A stretch of 64,000 bases of DNA. It comes from Ignavibacteria bacterium. Its GTDB lineage: Bacteria; Bacteroidota; Ignavibacteria; Ignavibacteriales; Ignavibacteriaceae. The translations under genes were made by a program, and so were the position numbers. How positions within the stretch are numbered: position 1 is the first letter of the stretch; every line of letters begins with the position of its first letter. The DNA lies in the NCBI GenBank assembly GCA_017302895.1, contig JAFLBV010000001.1, positions 1,364,001 to 1,428,000 of the forward strand, written 5' to 3'. Under the pieces are notes generated by a model. That model was not told the DNA's origin. It saw only the letters and a program-made list of their open reading frames with translations, and did not search any database. Positions 33,774 to 44,300 of this stretch are shown here, in pieces.

Positions 33774-36700
33774 CTACTTTAAATAGATCATTTTTTTTGT
33801 AAAAGAGGCACCATTCCCTCGGAGCCGGTAGAAATAGAGTCCGCTCGAGAGTTTTGATGCATTAAATATGATCTGATATTTTCCGGGTTCCACAAAACCA
33901 TCCAGGGGGGTTTGTACTTTCTCACCGGTACTGCTGAAAATCTCAAGGGTGTAGGCAGCAGAAGCAGTAATTTGGAATCCGATGGTTGTCGAAGGATTAA
34001 ACGGATTAGGGAAATTCTGGAAAAGGGTGTATTCATCGGGGATTTCGACGGATGGATCTTCCGGTTGAATTTCGTCATTTGAGGAACCGTAGTAGATATT
34101 ACCGGCTTCAGAAACTATAATTCCTTTTCCTGAAGGAGAGAAGATGACTGATTTGATGCTTCCAAGGGCAAATCCCGTGAATGTTGAGGATATCCTGCCG
34201 TCTTCATCCAGTCTGTACAAATTACCCGAGTTGTCACCGACCCAAAAATTCTTGCCATTTGAAGTGAAAAGAGCCGAGATGTTCAGAGTATCATTCGAAA
34301 ATTCGACGAGTGTGTCCATCAGTGGACCTCTGCCTGCCACAATTCTGTTTCCTTGCAGCAGAACAGCGAAGAATTTCCCCGGTACAATGATCGCGGGCAT
34401 GCTCGAAAGGGATGCTGCAGACCAGATTGTCCTGTAGTTTGTCAGATTCAGATTATACTCTCTTATTTCCGATCTGGTGGCCTCGTTGTTAACTGAAGAT
34501 TCAAGATGGATATAGAGCTTGTTTTTTCCTGCTTTTATTGCAGTTATCTCCAGACCTGCCACAGCCGGATTGATTTCTGTTTTTTGTGTCCATGTTCTTC
34601 CGCCGTCATTCGTCCGGAAGAGTGATCCATCACGGCATGAAATAAATCCTGTGAACTTGTCCAGGAAAGAGATTGCCGTTGCTTTTTTGTCCGCAGGGAT
34701 TCCAGAACCACCGGTTAAAAACGCGCCGTTGTTATAGACAAGTACACGCCCCGAGTCGCCTGCGATGACAACTTCACCCCCTGTTTTTTGTGTAATTACG
34801 AACAGATCGGATGCCACGGGAGAGGCGACGGCCTTCCAAATTCTTCCTTCATCATCCGACACCATAACCATGCCGCCTCTCCCGATTCCCATCAAAGATT
34901 TTGCTCCGGTAAAAATATACTGATTCAAAGATGCAACACCCGGATTGACAACATACTGCCATGGCGCATTGGAGCCGGGTGAGGGGAGTGGAGCTAGAAA
35001 CAGTTTACCGCCTGATGAAGGAATCAGCACTTCATTATCTACGAGTTGGAGTCCGTTCGCAATTCGGTTTTCGGGGAGTGTCTGATAGAAATATTCGCCT
35101 GAGTTGAATGGCATAGTGAACACACCGCCGAGAGTATCAATCATCATCGAATTGTTTCGCCAGTCCTGAAAGCCTTTCAAAGGGGCGTCGAATGCGAGCC
35201 TTTCATAAGTCCAGGTATTGCCCAAATCGGTGGATATCCGTCTTTCACCCTTGCTGTTTCTGATAATGATTCGTTGCCCCTCGTCTATTTCAAACCGGGT
35301 GAAATTTTCGGGGTAGGCGAGGGATTTCTGTCTGAATGTAGCACCGCCATCGGTGGAAATGGTGAAACTTCCCTGATATCCGACTGCGATAATAATTGTT
35401 GAATCGATGGTTTTAATGTCAAGGTTATCGCCTGTGTCGGGGGAGTACCAGATGTTGTTCCAGGTTTCGCCGGCGTTGGTGGTTTTAAATATTGTTCCGT
35501 AACCTCCGACTGCATAACCTGTTGTGGCGCTTGTAAAAGCAAGGGAATAAATCATTTTCCCTCTCAGAGGGTCAGCAACTTTTGTCCAGGTTCTTCCGTT
35601 GTTCGTCGAAAACGAGTACTCATTGTTTGTACTGAATGCATAAATTACGGAAGAATATTTATTGACGGTAAACTTCGTAATTTTGTAAGTCGTGGCTGAA
35701 TTGCCCTGTGTCCATAGTCCGGAGAGGTTGTCTGTGTAGCCGATCATACCCGTCTCAGTGCCAACGAAGTATTTGCCGGCAGGAGTTTTTGTTGCGGCTG
35801 TTACATTGTTAGTAAAATTTGTTTGAACTGTGGAAAATGAAAGAACTTCGGCAGAGGTGCGGAGTTTGTACCAGGAGTTAAACTCACCCCAGCCCTCACC
35901 ATTCCGGGCACGCACCCGCCAGAAAAAGAAGGAGGTATCTGAATTAAGATTGATAGCATATTTTGGTGAAGTAATCGAAGCATCGTCCACAATGATGTTG
36001 GAAGTGTCGCCAAGCGCGACCTGAACCTGATAATTCCGGATTGGGGAGTGAGAGTAAGGCTCGTCCCACTTCAACTCAGTTTTTTTTGGAACAAATTTTG
36101 CTCCATCTTCCGGTGACACTCTGAGAACCAGGGACGGTGTATTCGGAAGATTTGAGGGGGAAAATTTAAATATCCTCCCGTTTGAGGCTGCCAGATAGAT
36201 TGCCTTGTCACTCGCCGCAAAGATGTGTCTGACTGTGACAGGTTCACCGAGAGTGACAAGCGACCAGTTGAATTTGTCTCCAAAAGTCATCAGGAAATTG
36301 CCCCTGTTGGTATATGCAGCAGCCACCCCATTTTTATTCTGGTGGGCACCCATCATAATTCCTTTTAGTGACATAATGCATCCCTGAACATTATTCCTGT
36401 ACCATGCTAATCCGGCGGAGAATCTCCAGTAAATGCCAAAATTTGCAGGATCGTATGTGGCAAGGCGGGATGTCATGCTCCTCTTCCACCAGGATGAACC
36501 GCCGTTGGTGCTCGTTATCAAATGGCTTGCGAAATATTCATTTTCATAGGTGACAGAGCCGTTGAGACTATCGAAGAACTGAACACCCGTGTATCTGCCC
36601 GCCGGGAGGTCGATTCTGAAATGTTTGATTTGCTGCCATTGATGATCGGTTCCGTATAACGAGTCGGAAGTGCAGAAATAGATATTATCGCGATTGCTGT

Positions 36701-38012
36701 ATGAGATTGAAACAATGTTTTTTTGGAATCCTGATTCCTTTCTGATCCAGTTTTCACCCCCGTCGGATGAGAAGAGCACGATACCCGCCATTCCCGCCGC
36801 AATAAATTCGTTTTCACTTCGTGCAGCAAAACAATTAATTTGGGAGTAAATTCCGGGGGTATTTACTTTTCTCCAGTTCAAACCTCCGTCTGTCGTTTTC
36901 AGGATATCACCCGATCCGGTGGCGACAAATCCGAAGGATTCATTAAGGAAAAAGAGTTTTACCGCCTCGTAATTACCCGGGAGTTTCAAATATTCGATCC
37001 TGATCCTTTTATCGTTGTACTTGTGGAAGGTAAGAACACCGTCATCGAGACTCATCCCGGTCTGTCCGAGGACAAGCTTGTCATATGTGGTCGGAACAAT
37101 CTGGTTTATATAGTTGGAGGTTATTTCAAGTCTGTAACCCGTTTTTGCAGTATCCTTGAAAGACATTTTCGTGAGGTACCTGTAACCATTATCTGCCGCC
37201 CAGCCGGTGTTGTCGAGAGCCCATACTTCGGTGTCACTGATATAGCAGTAGTCGAAATTGTATTTTTGATTGGGACTGATGACGGAAGCCAGAACTGCTC
37301 CTGAATCGGAGAGTTTGTGAAATTTTTGATCATTACCAATTACCACAAAGCCGTCTCTGATTCTCTCAGCCCGGGTTATTCCACTCAGGTTATGTTTAAT
37401 CTTTTTCCAGGAAATCCCATTATCCGTTGAGAAAACGATACCGGGGATTGAGGTAGTCTGTTCATAAACAAAGAGATATCCATTTGACCAGGATGGCATT
37501 TTTTTGACCGGCCCAAATTCCCATGGGAGGTCGAACCATGTCAAGCCACGGTCACTGGTAATTCTTATTCCACCAGTGGCGGGGAAAATGACACCGTGTT
37601 TTTTATTGAAGAAGAGGCAATTCGAGAAGTGTTCACTGCTTCCCATCTCATACTTAAGTTGCCAGCTCAGACCGCCGTTGTAACTGTGGAAAATATACTG
37701 ACTGTCTCTTACAGCAACAAGGGTATCTTTGGCGAGTAGAAAAATTGAGAGGAATTTAGTGAGGTTCGGGGCGGGTTCCCGCTCAATCCATGTGGCACCT
37801 CCGTCGGTTGTCAGAGCAAAGGAACCGTTTTGAGTGTTGGCTGTGATACCGTTGAGTGAGTCGATAAACTGAAGCCGTCCGGCACCCAGACCCGCATAGT
37901 AAGTGGTTGACCAAGGTACCACCACTTCGGTACCTGCAGGAGACAGTTGTTGCGGAATTAGACCGGAACACATTAACAGCACCAAAACCGCAGTTTTTAT
38001 AATATATTTCAT
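33774..38012 (-). CDS. Secreted multi-propeller protein with Fn3 domain, longest of the array
   Basis: 1412 aa; signal peptide about 1-21. N-terminal propeller region (ALTTDGGATWIER, SYNGGLSWQLK, LKTTDGGLNWRKV), Fn3 domain at about 627-719 (LKWDEPYSHSPIRNYQVQVA, FFWRVRARNGEGWGEFNSW), second propeller region (FKTTNAGETWNNI, ISTDGGATFRQ), then about 290 extra residues (about 1020-1310) not present in the other long members, again propeller-like (VSDDEGRIWKAV, FRTNDGGRTWTQK). The T9SS tail runs from LFQNFPNPFNPSTTIGFQI to KMIYLK. It is first of the five-gene downstream block; the acetyltransferase gene lies 105 bp upstream. Confidence 0.88.
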   Translation of the reverse strand: MKYIIKTAVLVLLMCSGLIPQQLSPAGTEVVVPWSTTYYAGLGAGRLQFIDSLNGITANTQNGSFALTTDGGATWIEREPAPNLTKFLSIFLLAKDTLVAVRDSQYIFHSYNGGLSWQLKYEMGSSEHFSNCLFFNKKHGVIFPATGGIRITSDRGLTWFDLPWEFGPVKKMPSWSNGYLFVYEQTTSIPGIVFSTDNGISWKKIKHNLSGITRAERIRDGFVVIGNDQKFHKLSDSGAVLASVISPNQKYNFDYCYISDTEVWALDNTGWAADNGYRYLTKMSFKDTAKTGYRLEITSNYINQIVPTTYDKLVLGQTGMSLDDGVLTFHKYNDKRIRIEYLKLPGNYEAVKLFFLNESFGFVATGSGDILKTTDGGLNWRKVNTPGIYSQINCFAARSENEFIAAGMAGIVLFSSDGGENWIRKESGFQKNIVSISYSNRDNIYFCTSDSLYGTDHQWQQIKHFRIDLPAGRYTGVQFFDSLNGSVTYENEYFASHLITSTNGGSSWWKRSMTSRLATYDPANFGIYWRFSAGLAWYRNNVQGCIMSLKGIMMGAHQNKNGVAAAYTNRGNFLMTFGDKFNWSLVTLGEPVTVRHIFAASDKAIYLAASNGRIFKFSPSNLPNTPSLVLRVSPEDGAKFVPKKTELKWDEPYSHSPIRNYQVQVALGDTSNIIVDDASITSPKYAINLNSDTSFFFWRVRARNGEGWGEFNSWYKLRTSAEVLSFSTVQTNFTNNVTAATKTPAGKYFVGTETGMIGYTDNLSGLWTQGNSATTYKITKFTVNKYSSVIYAFSTNNEYSFSTNNGRTWTKVADPLRGKMIYSLAFTSATTGYAVGGYGTIFKTTNAGETWNNIWYSPDTGDNLDIKTIDSTIIIAVGYQGSFTISTDGGATFRQKSLAYPENFTRFEIDEGQRIIIRNSKGERRISTDLGNTWTYERLAFDAPLKGFQDWRNNSMMIDTLGGVFTMPFNSGEYFYQTLPENRIANGLQLVDNEVLIPSSGGKLFLAPLPSPGSNAPWQYVVNPGVASLNQYIFTGAKSLMGIGRGGMVMVSDDEGRIWKAVASPVASDLFVITQKTGGEVVIAGDSGRVLVYNNGAFLTGGSGIPADKKATAISFLDKFTGFISCRDGSLFRTNDGGRTWTQKTEINPAVAGLEITAIKAGKNKLYIHLESSVNNEATRSEIREYNLNLTNYRTIWSAASLSSMPAIIVPGKFFAVLLQGNRIVAGRGPLMDTLVEFSNDTLNISALFTSNGKNFWVGDNSGNLYRLDEDGRISSTFTGFALGSIKSVIFSPSGKGIIVSEAGNIYYGSSNDEIQPEDPSVEIPDEYTLFQNFPNPFNPSTTIGFQITASAAYTLEIFSSTGEKVQTPLDGFVEPGKYQIIFNASKLSSGLYFYRLRGNGASFTKKMIYLK

Positions 38013-38117
38013 ATATTGCCTGCAATATCTGAATTTGCGAACGAATCTTACAGATTACCCATTCCCGTGGCAAGAGAAGAAACGGTCAAAAGTACACCTG
38101 TAAAATAAACATATTAT

Positions 38118-39152
38118 TCAAATAAACAAGGAACGAAGGCGGGTGCGGTTTTCGTAAGCCATTATTACAATGGAAGTAACCAAAACGACCGCTACAAGTG
38201 CAATATATGAATCTCTCAGATTGACACTTCTGTAAACAGCACTTCCAAGGTTACCGATGATTACCCACTGCACAACATAGGCGAGAGTGACATTCCTGCC
38301 GGTCATGGCAAAATATTCGAGGAATGCGTTCTCTTTTGAATATTTAACTGCCATATCAATCAGGATGGCAAATCCCGCAGTAAAAGCGAGTGCCCAGGCG
38401 GCATATTCGATTCCATGATGGTAATAGCTTCGAAGTGCTGCGGCTGTTTCAATTCCATATTCGATGGTGAGGGAAACAAAACCAGCCCACACAGCTATGA
38501 TGAACCACGAAATTTTAACTGTGAGATATTTTTCAGAGAACTCGCTTTTCAGGAAAAGGTATGCTGCATAACCAAAGAGGGGATAGGCGCTCCAGGGAAA
38601 TACGGGGAAGTATGACCAGGGGGCATCTCCTCCCAATACCGAGGCAAAATATGCCATGGTTTTACTTCCACCGTTCAACCAGGAATTGATGAAAGGTGTA
38701 AGGAGAAGTATTGCAACCGCGAGGACCAAAGGAATCAGAAAATTAATATCAAGGATTTTTTTCAAGAGTCCAGTCAGGATTGTCGTTACACCCGCAAGAA
38801 CGAGAATATCTATTCCAAAAATGAAGTCGAGCGGGTTTACCGTGGATTGTCCCGTTGCGATATGGTAGAGGAGATGGGCATTTATAGCAATATTTAGAGC
38901 AATTCCATCGGCAATAAGTTTTAGGCCGCGAATTATGGTGTGTTGCCAGTCTTTGGATGAAGCAGCAAGAAAATAACCCATTACCGTCATGAATACAGGG
39001 GCAGCAGGTGGTCCTCCGAGGAAGAGTGATATCTTTCCGATCCAACTGTTGTATATCGAAGTATCAGCAATAACCTCGGTAATGTGAACCTGAATCATAA
39101 ACAAAACCGCAAGCCCCTTTAGCACATCAGCAGTAATCGATCTTTCTTTCAT
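38118..39152 (-). CDS. HGSNAT/DUF1624-like membrane acyltransferase inside the propeller array
   Basis: 344 aa, about ten predicted transmembrane segments and no signal peptide. It opens RSITADVLKGLAVLFMIQVH, the pattern of the heparan-alpha-glucosaminide N-acetyltransferase catalytic family (DUF1624/YeiB-related), with the conserved early His in IQVHITE, GGPPAAPVFMTVMGYF and a later GRNVTLAYVVQWV. Family members move acyl groups across the membrane onto amino sugars or other glycans. The gene has the same strand as the array with gaps of 70 and 105 bp, so it is probably co-transcribed. T9SS cargo is often linked to surface glycolipid, so a role in modifying that anchor or a surface glycan is an inference from position. 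Confidence 0.8.
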   Translation of the reverse strand: MKERSITADVLKGLAVLFMIQVHITEVIADTSIYNSWIGKISLFLGGPPAAPVFMTVMGYFLAASSKDWQHTIIRGLKLIADGIALNIAINAHLLYHIATGQSTVNPLDFIFGIDILVLAGVTTILTGLLKKILDINFLIPLVLAVAILLLTPFINSWLNGGSKTMAYFASVLGGDAPWSYFPVFPWSAYPLFGYAAYLFLKSEFSEKYLTVKISWFIIAVWAGFVSLTIEYGIETAAALRSYYHHGIEYAAWALAFTAGFAILIDMAVKYSKENAFLEYFAMTGRNVTLAYVVQWVIIGNLGSAVYRSVNLRDSYIALVAVVLVTSIVIMAYENRTRLRSLFI

Positions 39153-39222
39153 TCTTCTATCCGATAAATCCGTACGTAAAAGTGTTTGACAGTTGATTCG
39201 GTTATCGGGTTTAAGGGAAAGG

Positions 39223-41349
39223 TCATTTTAAAAGTACCATCTTCCCGGTGAGGGCTTTTCCACCGGCTGTCAGACGGTACAGAAAAACTCCGGAATTGAG
39301 TGATGAAGCATCAAAATTGTAGGTGTTGGTGCCTTTTACACCCTTGATTTCAGACTCAAACACCCTTGACCCGATTGGGGAAAATACTTCAAGCTTGCAA
39401 TCTGAATGATTCGGCAGTGTAAAGTGTATGACAGTTGAGCCGTTGAAGGGGTTAGGGTAGTTCCCGAGAGTAAAAGTAACGGGAAGTTCGGGTGATTCAG
39501 CTTTTACATCCGTAAAGATAAAAGGTCGTTCACCCTTGAAAACCTCTCCCGACCCTGTGCAGACGATATAAGACAAATCAGACATAAGCGAGACTGCTGT
39601 AAAGTCTGCACCGGTTCCAAGGTTTATTTCCTGCCATGATTCGCCGTCATTTGTTGTAGCGAGCATTTTGCCTGCATTTCCGACAACGAGGGATTTCCCG
39701 TCAATGCTGTTGGAAATAGCATTCAGAGTGACTTCGGGTTGGTTATACTTAAGGGTAAAGCTAAAACCACCTGAGGAGGAGAATGCAATTTTACCATCTC
39801 CAAACGCCATGTAGCCTCGTTCACCGATGTTTGCCCCCACTGGCATGGCGTTAGTGCTGACATAGCTCGATGAAAGACCGGTTCCGCCATTATTACTCAC
39901 AAGAATATCACCGGCTACACCCTGAGAAATCCACATTCTGCCTGCCTTGTCAGCATAAATATCCCATACTGACCAGGATTCGAAAATCTGAAGCTGGCTC
40001 CATGTATAACCGCCGTCATTGGTTTTATAGAGTCTTCCCCGTGGTAAACCCGGCGGAGTCGGGTAAAGATAGTAACTCAGGCAATAGCCATTCAAAGAAT
40101 CTAAAAAGAGCATATCTCTGAAATAGCCATCAATATTTGTTTTTGTGGTCCAGATTTTACCACTGTCACGGCTCATCCAGGCTGACATTTCGGTGATGTA
40201 TAATTTTTCAGGAGAAAGTGCCTGAAGGCTTCTAAGTCGGGTACCCCGCTTTGCAAATCTCCAGTTGGCACCGGCATCAGTGCTGACAAAAACATCCGAT
40301 TCTGAATAGTAATACTGGTCATCAAAGTCGGACACAATCCCGACTTTATCATCGGCAAATTTTAAGAGTCTCAAATTTTTCCCTTTTAACAGGAGAATCA
40401 GAGGAGTCCAATTGTTACCGCTGCCATATGCTTTCGAGAGATTTGGTCCAGAACCCGCAACGAAAAACATTTTGTCCCCGGTTCTGAAAGCCGCGTTGTA
40501 TCTTGCCTCAAGTGGAGCCTGATCGCCAAATCTACCGAAGCCAAGTCTGTCAGGTTTCATAATGACCAAACTTAGAGCTCCACGATCATCTGCATATACG
40601 ACGGTATCCCTTCCATAATTCCAGGCTGCAATAACCGTATCTCCTTGCATGTAGTAGGTCTCATCTCCATATTTCCAATCAACTCCCCCGTTAGTGGAAG
40701 CAACAACCTGTCCCTCCCGTCCGAAAACGAATATACCGTCGAGACCATGCAGGGTGATTACACCGAAATCACAAGGTGCACTTGCTCCCGGAACCCTTGC
40801 CCAGGTGGCGCCGGCATCGAGAGTACGCAGAATAATTCCGTTATCGCAGGCAGCCCACCCTGTTTGCTGACTTGCAAATTTTATTGAATTGATGTTAAAT
40901 TGTGTTGGATTCATGGCAGTCCATGAGCTTCCACCATCAGTTGATTTGATAATTGTGCCGGCTTTACCGCAGGCGAAAAGGATGGATGAATTGACTGAAG
41001 TGAGGTCAAGGAGATCGACTGTGGTACCTGAGTTAACGGGAGACCATGTATCTCCAAAATCGTCTGATTCTATTATGACACCACCATTTCCGCAAGCAAA
41101 AATTAATGAGGGAGCGGGGGAGTAAAGTTTATTAATTCCCGCGGGTACATTCCCTGTTACTGTTTGCCATGTCGTACCTCCATCGGTACTTTTTACAATT
41201 TTATTTTTATCTGTGGAGGCAATAATGAACTGTCCGTTTGCAATAACCGATGTAAAGGCATTAATTTCTTGCATCGGCTGAGTTGGAGTCAGTTGAGCTT
41301 CAGCCAAAAAATATGATATTGACAGAATAAGGAGCAGATATTTTTTCAT
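39223..41349 (-). CDS. Secreted beta-propeller protein, short type
   Basis: 708 aa from the ATG at 41349 (an ATG two codons earlier is possible), signal peptide about 1-19 (ends AEAQ). Propeller blades with KSTDGGTTWQTV, IESDDFGDTWSPV, IKSTDGGSSWTAM, LRTLDAGATWARV. It is the closest relative of the short protein at 44770-46896; both share YYMQGDTVIAAW, the VFGR(E/N)G repeat and the tail FTLGNYPNPFNGSTVIHFTL, differing clearly from the other two short proteins. The T9SS tail ends KMVLLK. The start lies about 10 bp after the stop of the long-type gene upstream. Confidence 0.88.
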   Translation of the reverse strand: MKKYLLLILSISYFLAEAQLTPTQPMQEINAFTSVIANGQFIIASTDKNKIVKSTDGGTTWQTVTGNVPAGINKLYSPAPSLIFACGNGGVIIESDDFGDTWSPVNSGTTVDLLDLTSVNSSILFACGKAGTIIKSTDGGSSWTAMNPTQFNINSIKFASQQTGWAACDNGIILRTLDAGATWARVPGASAPCDFGVITLHGLDGIFVFGREGQVVASTNGGVDWKYGDETYYMQGDTVIAAWNYGRDTVVYADDRGALSLVIMKPDRLGFGRFGDQAPLEARYNAAFRTGDKMFFVAGSGPNLSKAYGSGNNWTPLILLLKGKNLRLLKFADDKVGIVSDFDDQYYYSESDVFVSTDAGANWRFAKRGTRLRSLQALSPEKLYITEMSAWMSRDSGKIWTTKTNIDGYFRDMLFLDSLNGYCLSYYLYPTPPGLPRGRLYKTNDGGYTWSQLQIFESWSVWDIYADKAGRMWISQGVAGDILVSNNGGTGLSSSYVSTNAMPVGANIGERGYMAFGDGKIAFSSSGGFSFTLKYNQPEVTLNAISNSIDGKSLVVGNAGKMLATTNDGESWQEINLGTGADFTAVSLMSDLSYIVCTGSGEVFKGERPFIFTDVKAESPELPVTFTLGNYPNPFNGSTVIHFTLPNHSDCKLEVFSPIGSRVFESEIKGVKGTNTYNFDASSLNSGVFLYRLTAGGKALTGKMVLLK

Positions 41350-41360
41350 CGTCATTTTCC

Positions 41361-44300
41361 CTACTTTAACAGTACAAGTTTTTTAGTAAACACGGTTCCA
41401 CCGGCATTCAGGCGATACAGATAAACTCCGCTAACCATTCCGGAAGCATCCAGCGGAATCAGATGATTGCCTTCACCCAAAACACCATTATATATAGATA
41501 AAACCTTTTCGCCGAGCAAATTATAGAGATCAACCAACACTTCAGTTTCCGTTTTCAAGTAAATCGGGATAACCGTGGAGCCGTTGAAGGGATTCGGATA
41601 ATTTTGGAAGAGTTGATGGCTTCCCGGGGTAGTACCGGTTTCATCACCGGCAAGGGAAGTATAAACAGTGGAGGTATCCCTTCCCACAAAAATATTGGAT
41701 CCGCTACCCGCAACAATGAGATTGCCGGTCGAAGTCAAATATACTGCATTCTTTGAGTTAGTTCCGGGCAAAAGCTGGTATGAGAGTGCAGAACCATCCT
41801 TAGTGGATGTGAAAAGGGCGTTACCAAAGGACAGAATTCTGAATCTTCCGCCGGAAACATCCGTCACCCGGGGAGTACCATTCAAGTGCAAATTCAGCTC
41901 ACTCCAGCTTATGCCGCTATCGGTTGAGGTCAGTCCTGAACCCGATTCTGTAAGCATAATCAATTTATTGTTGAATTTAAAGATAGCTTTGTAGTTGTCA
42001 CCTGTAAAGATTTCAATGTAGTCAAAATAGTATCCAAAGTCTTCGGATCTGAACAATTTGCCATTATCTGAAGCCACGAGTACCAGTCCTCCATTTTCTG
42101 CATGTAAGGCATTCATATTACCGGAAGAGACCGGGATACTTGAAAGCCACCATGTTGCACCACCGTCAGAGGTACGGGCTATAAGGCCATTGGAACCGCA
42201 TAAATATCCGTCCATTGCATTGGGGAAAGTAACAGCTTTAATTATCGAGCCTGTTAGAATTGCCGGAGTCCTTTGCCATGAATTTCCATTGTCGGAAGAG
42301 GAAAGCAGGTCGCCTGTAGCCGAGGCGACGAAAACTGTATTTGAAAAAGGATTTACTGTGCAATATTTTAAATCATCTGAAAAGGGGACGGACAGCACTT
42401 GCCATGATATTCCGAAATCAAAGGATTTTGCAATAAAACCGGAATTGCCCACAGCAAAAAGGATACCATTTGAAGATTCAGCGATCGAATTAACAGTTGC
42501 TGAAACGGGAAGCTGGTACTGGTTGAAGGTATAGATTTCCCTGCCGAGGAAAAATGTCACCCAATCGGTAAACTTACCCCAGCCAAATGCGTTTCTACCG
42601 CGAACACGCCAGTGGTATGTTTTCTCCTCCTCGAGTCCGGTTACTCTAAACCATGTTGAGTCGATTCCGGTTTGCGAGACGACAATATTGGAAGTATCAC
42701 CCTTAGCAATCTCTACCTGGTACTCACCGGTTGGAACCAGAACATTGGGCTCAGTCCAGTCAAGAGAAATCTCCCTTCCTGATATGGTGGAGTTGCGATT
42801 TGGTGTGAGTCCGTAACAAATTGAGGGAGGTTCCTGTGAACTTCTTCGCGAAATGAACAATAACTCACCTGCATCGCCTGTTCCAAGCGAATAATCATTG
42901 TTGTAATAGTCGAAATCGTTCAAAGCCCTCGGTCCACCTGCGAGGAAATATTCGAACCGGGATTCAAGTGGATAGACCGGTACAATGGAACCGTAATAAG
43001 TGTCGATTATGTAGCCGGAAGTAGAATCGTTATCTATCAGTTCAAAGATGCCCCTGAAATCGGCGTCAAAAATAAGGGGCAACACCTGATGATGAAACCG
43101 TAACTTCGTGCTACCTGAGATTTGGTATGAAGCAACTCCCGGCAGAATTGAGACATCTCCACGGGGCAAACTGGCAGAACCATATGAAGTCCAGCTTTTT
43201 CCGCCATTTGTTGTGTAAAAACTGCTTTTTGTTGCACCAATATATCCGGTATTTCTGTCCCAAAATTGGACTTTATAGAGTTGCCCGGAAGATGATGTAT
43301 TGAGATTCAGCGGTACAAGATTTGCAGGATTAGAGATGGTGGTAGTGTAAACCTTGCTTTCGGTGGTAATAAAGAGAGAGTCGACTTTTTTGTATTCAAT
43401 ACCTGTAATTTTTTCACTGATATTGGTTTTTATCAGAGTCCAGGAAGAACCCCCATTTGTGGACTTAAGAATCGAACCTCCATCACAACCGGCGAAAAGG
43501 AGTGAAGCATCCTTAAATGTTATGTCTGTGATTGCCGGATAGATATTGTTGCCGGTCGTGGATTCCCAAGTTAAACCCATGTCCGATGATTTGAAAATGA
43601 TGCCATCATAACTTCCAACCAGAGTAAGACCGGGGTTAACAATTTTTACGGCAGAGAGCCTGAAGTTGCCGGGCAGTTTGCCGTTTCTGACGCTATAGAG
43701 TTTACCGGGACTCCGTTGTTGCATCATTGCGCACCCCTGATCAACATCATAAACTCCAACCAGAACAAGTCCATTATATGATTCATAGACGCCTGAAACT
43801 CTTCGCTGTTCAGGAAAGCCTGAATAAACCCAAATTCCCGAACCGGGAACAGAAATTTTGACTCCCTGCGACAAGTCAGCAGCCCATATTTCATTTTCCG
43901 AAGGAAACGCGAATCTTTTTACATCAGGACCTGTCCCGAGGTATTCCTGCTGCAAAATTTGACCATCGAGACCGGATATATACCATCTGTTTGCGGCCGT
44001 GCTTATATACACTTTCCCGTTCATTATTTTCATAAAATTGGGGGTGCTGATTGAGTCAGTAAACCGGATTTTTCTCCATGTGGCTCCTTTGTCGGGGGAG
44101 AGGACAAATCCCGATCTGCTTCCGTAACCGATGGTATAATCGCCGTAGACTCTTAACTTGCTGTTTAATCCCGCCGAATCATTGGGAAGAACCGTCCAGT
44201 TGGAGCCACCATCAACGGTAAGACGGGTTGCACCATCAGTGGTTGTGCAAACTCCCCTTAAACGGTCATAAAACACAACAGAGGCAATATCACCTGAAAT

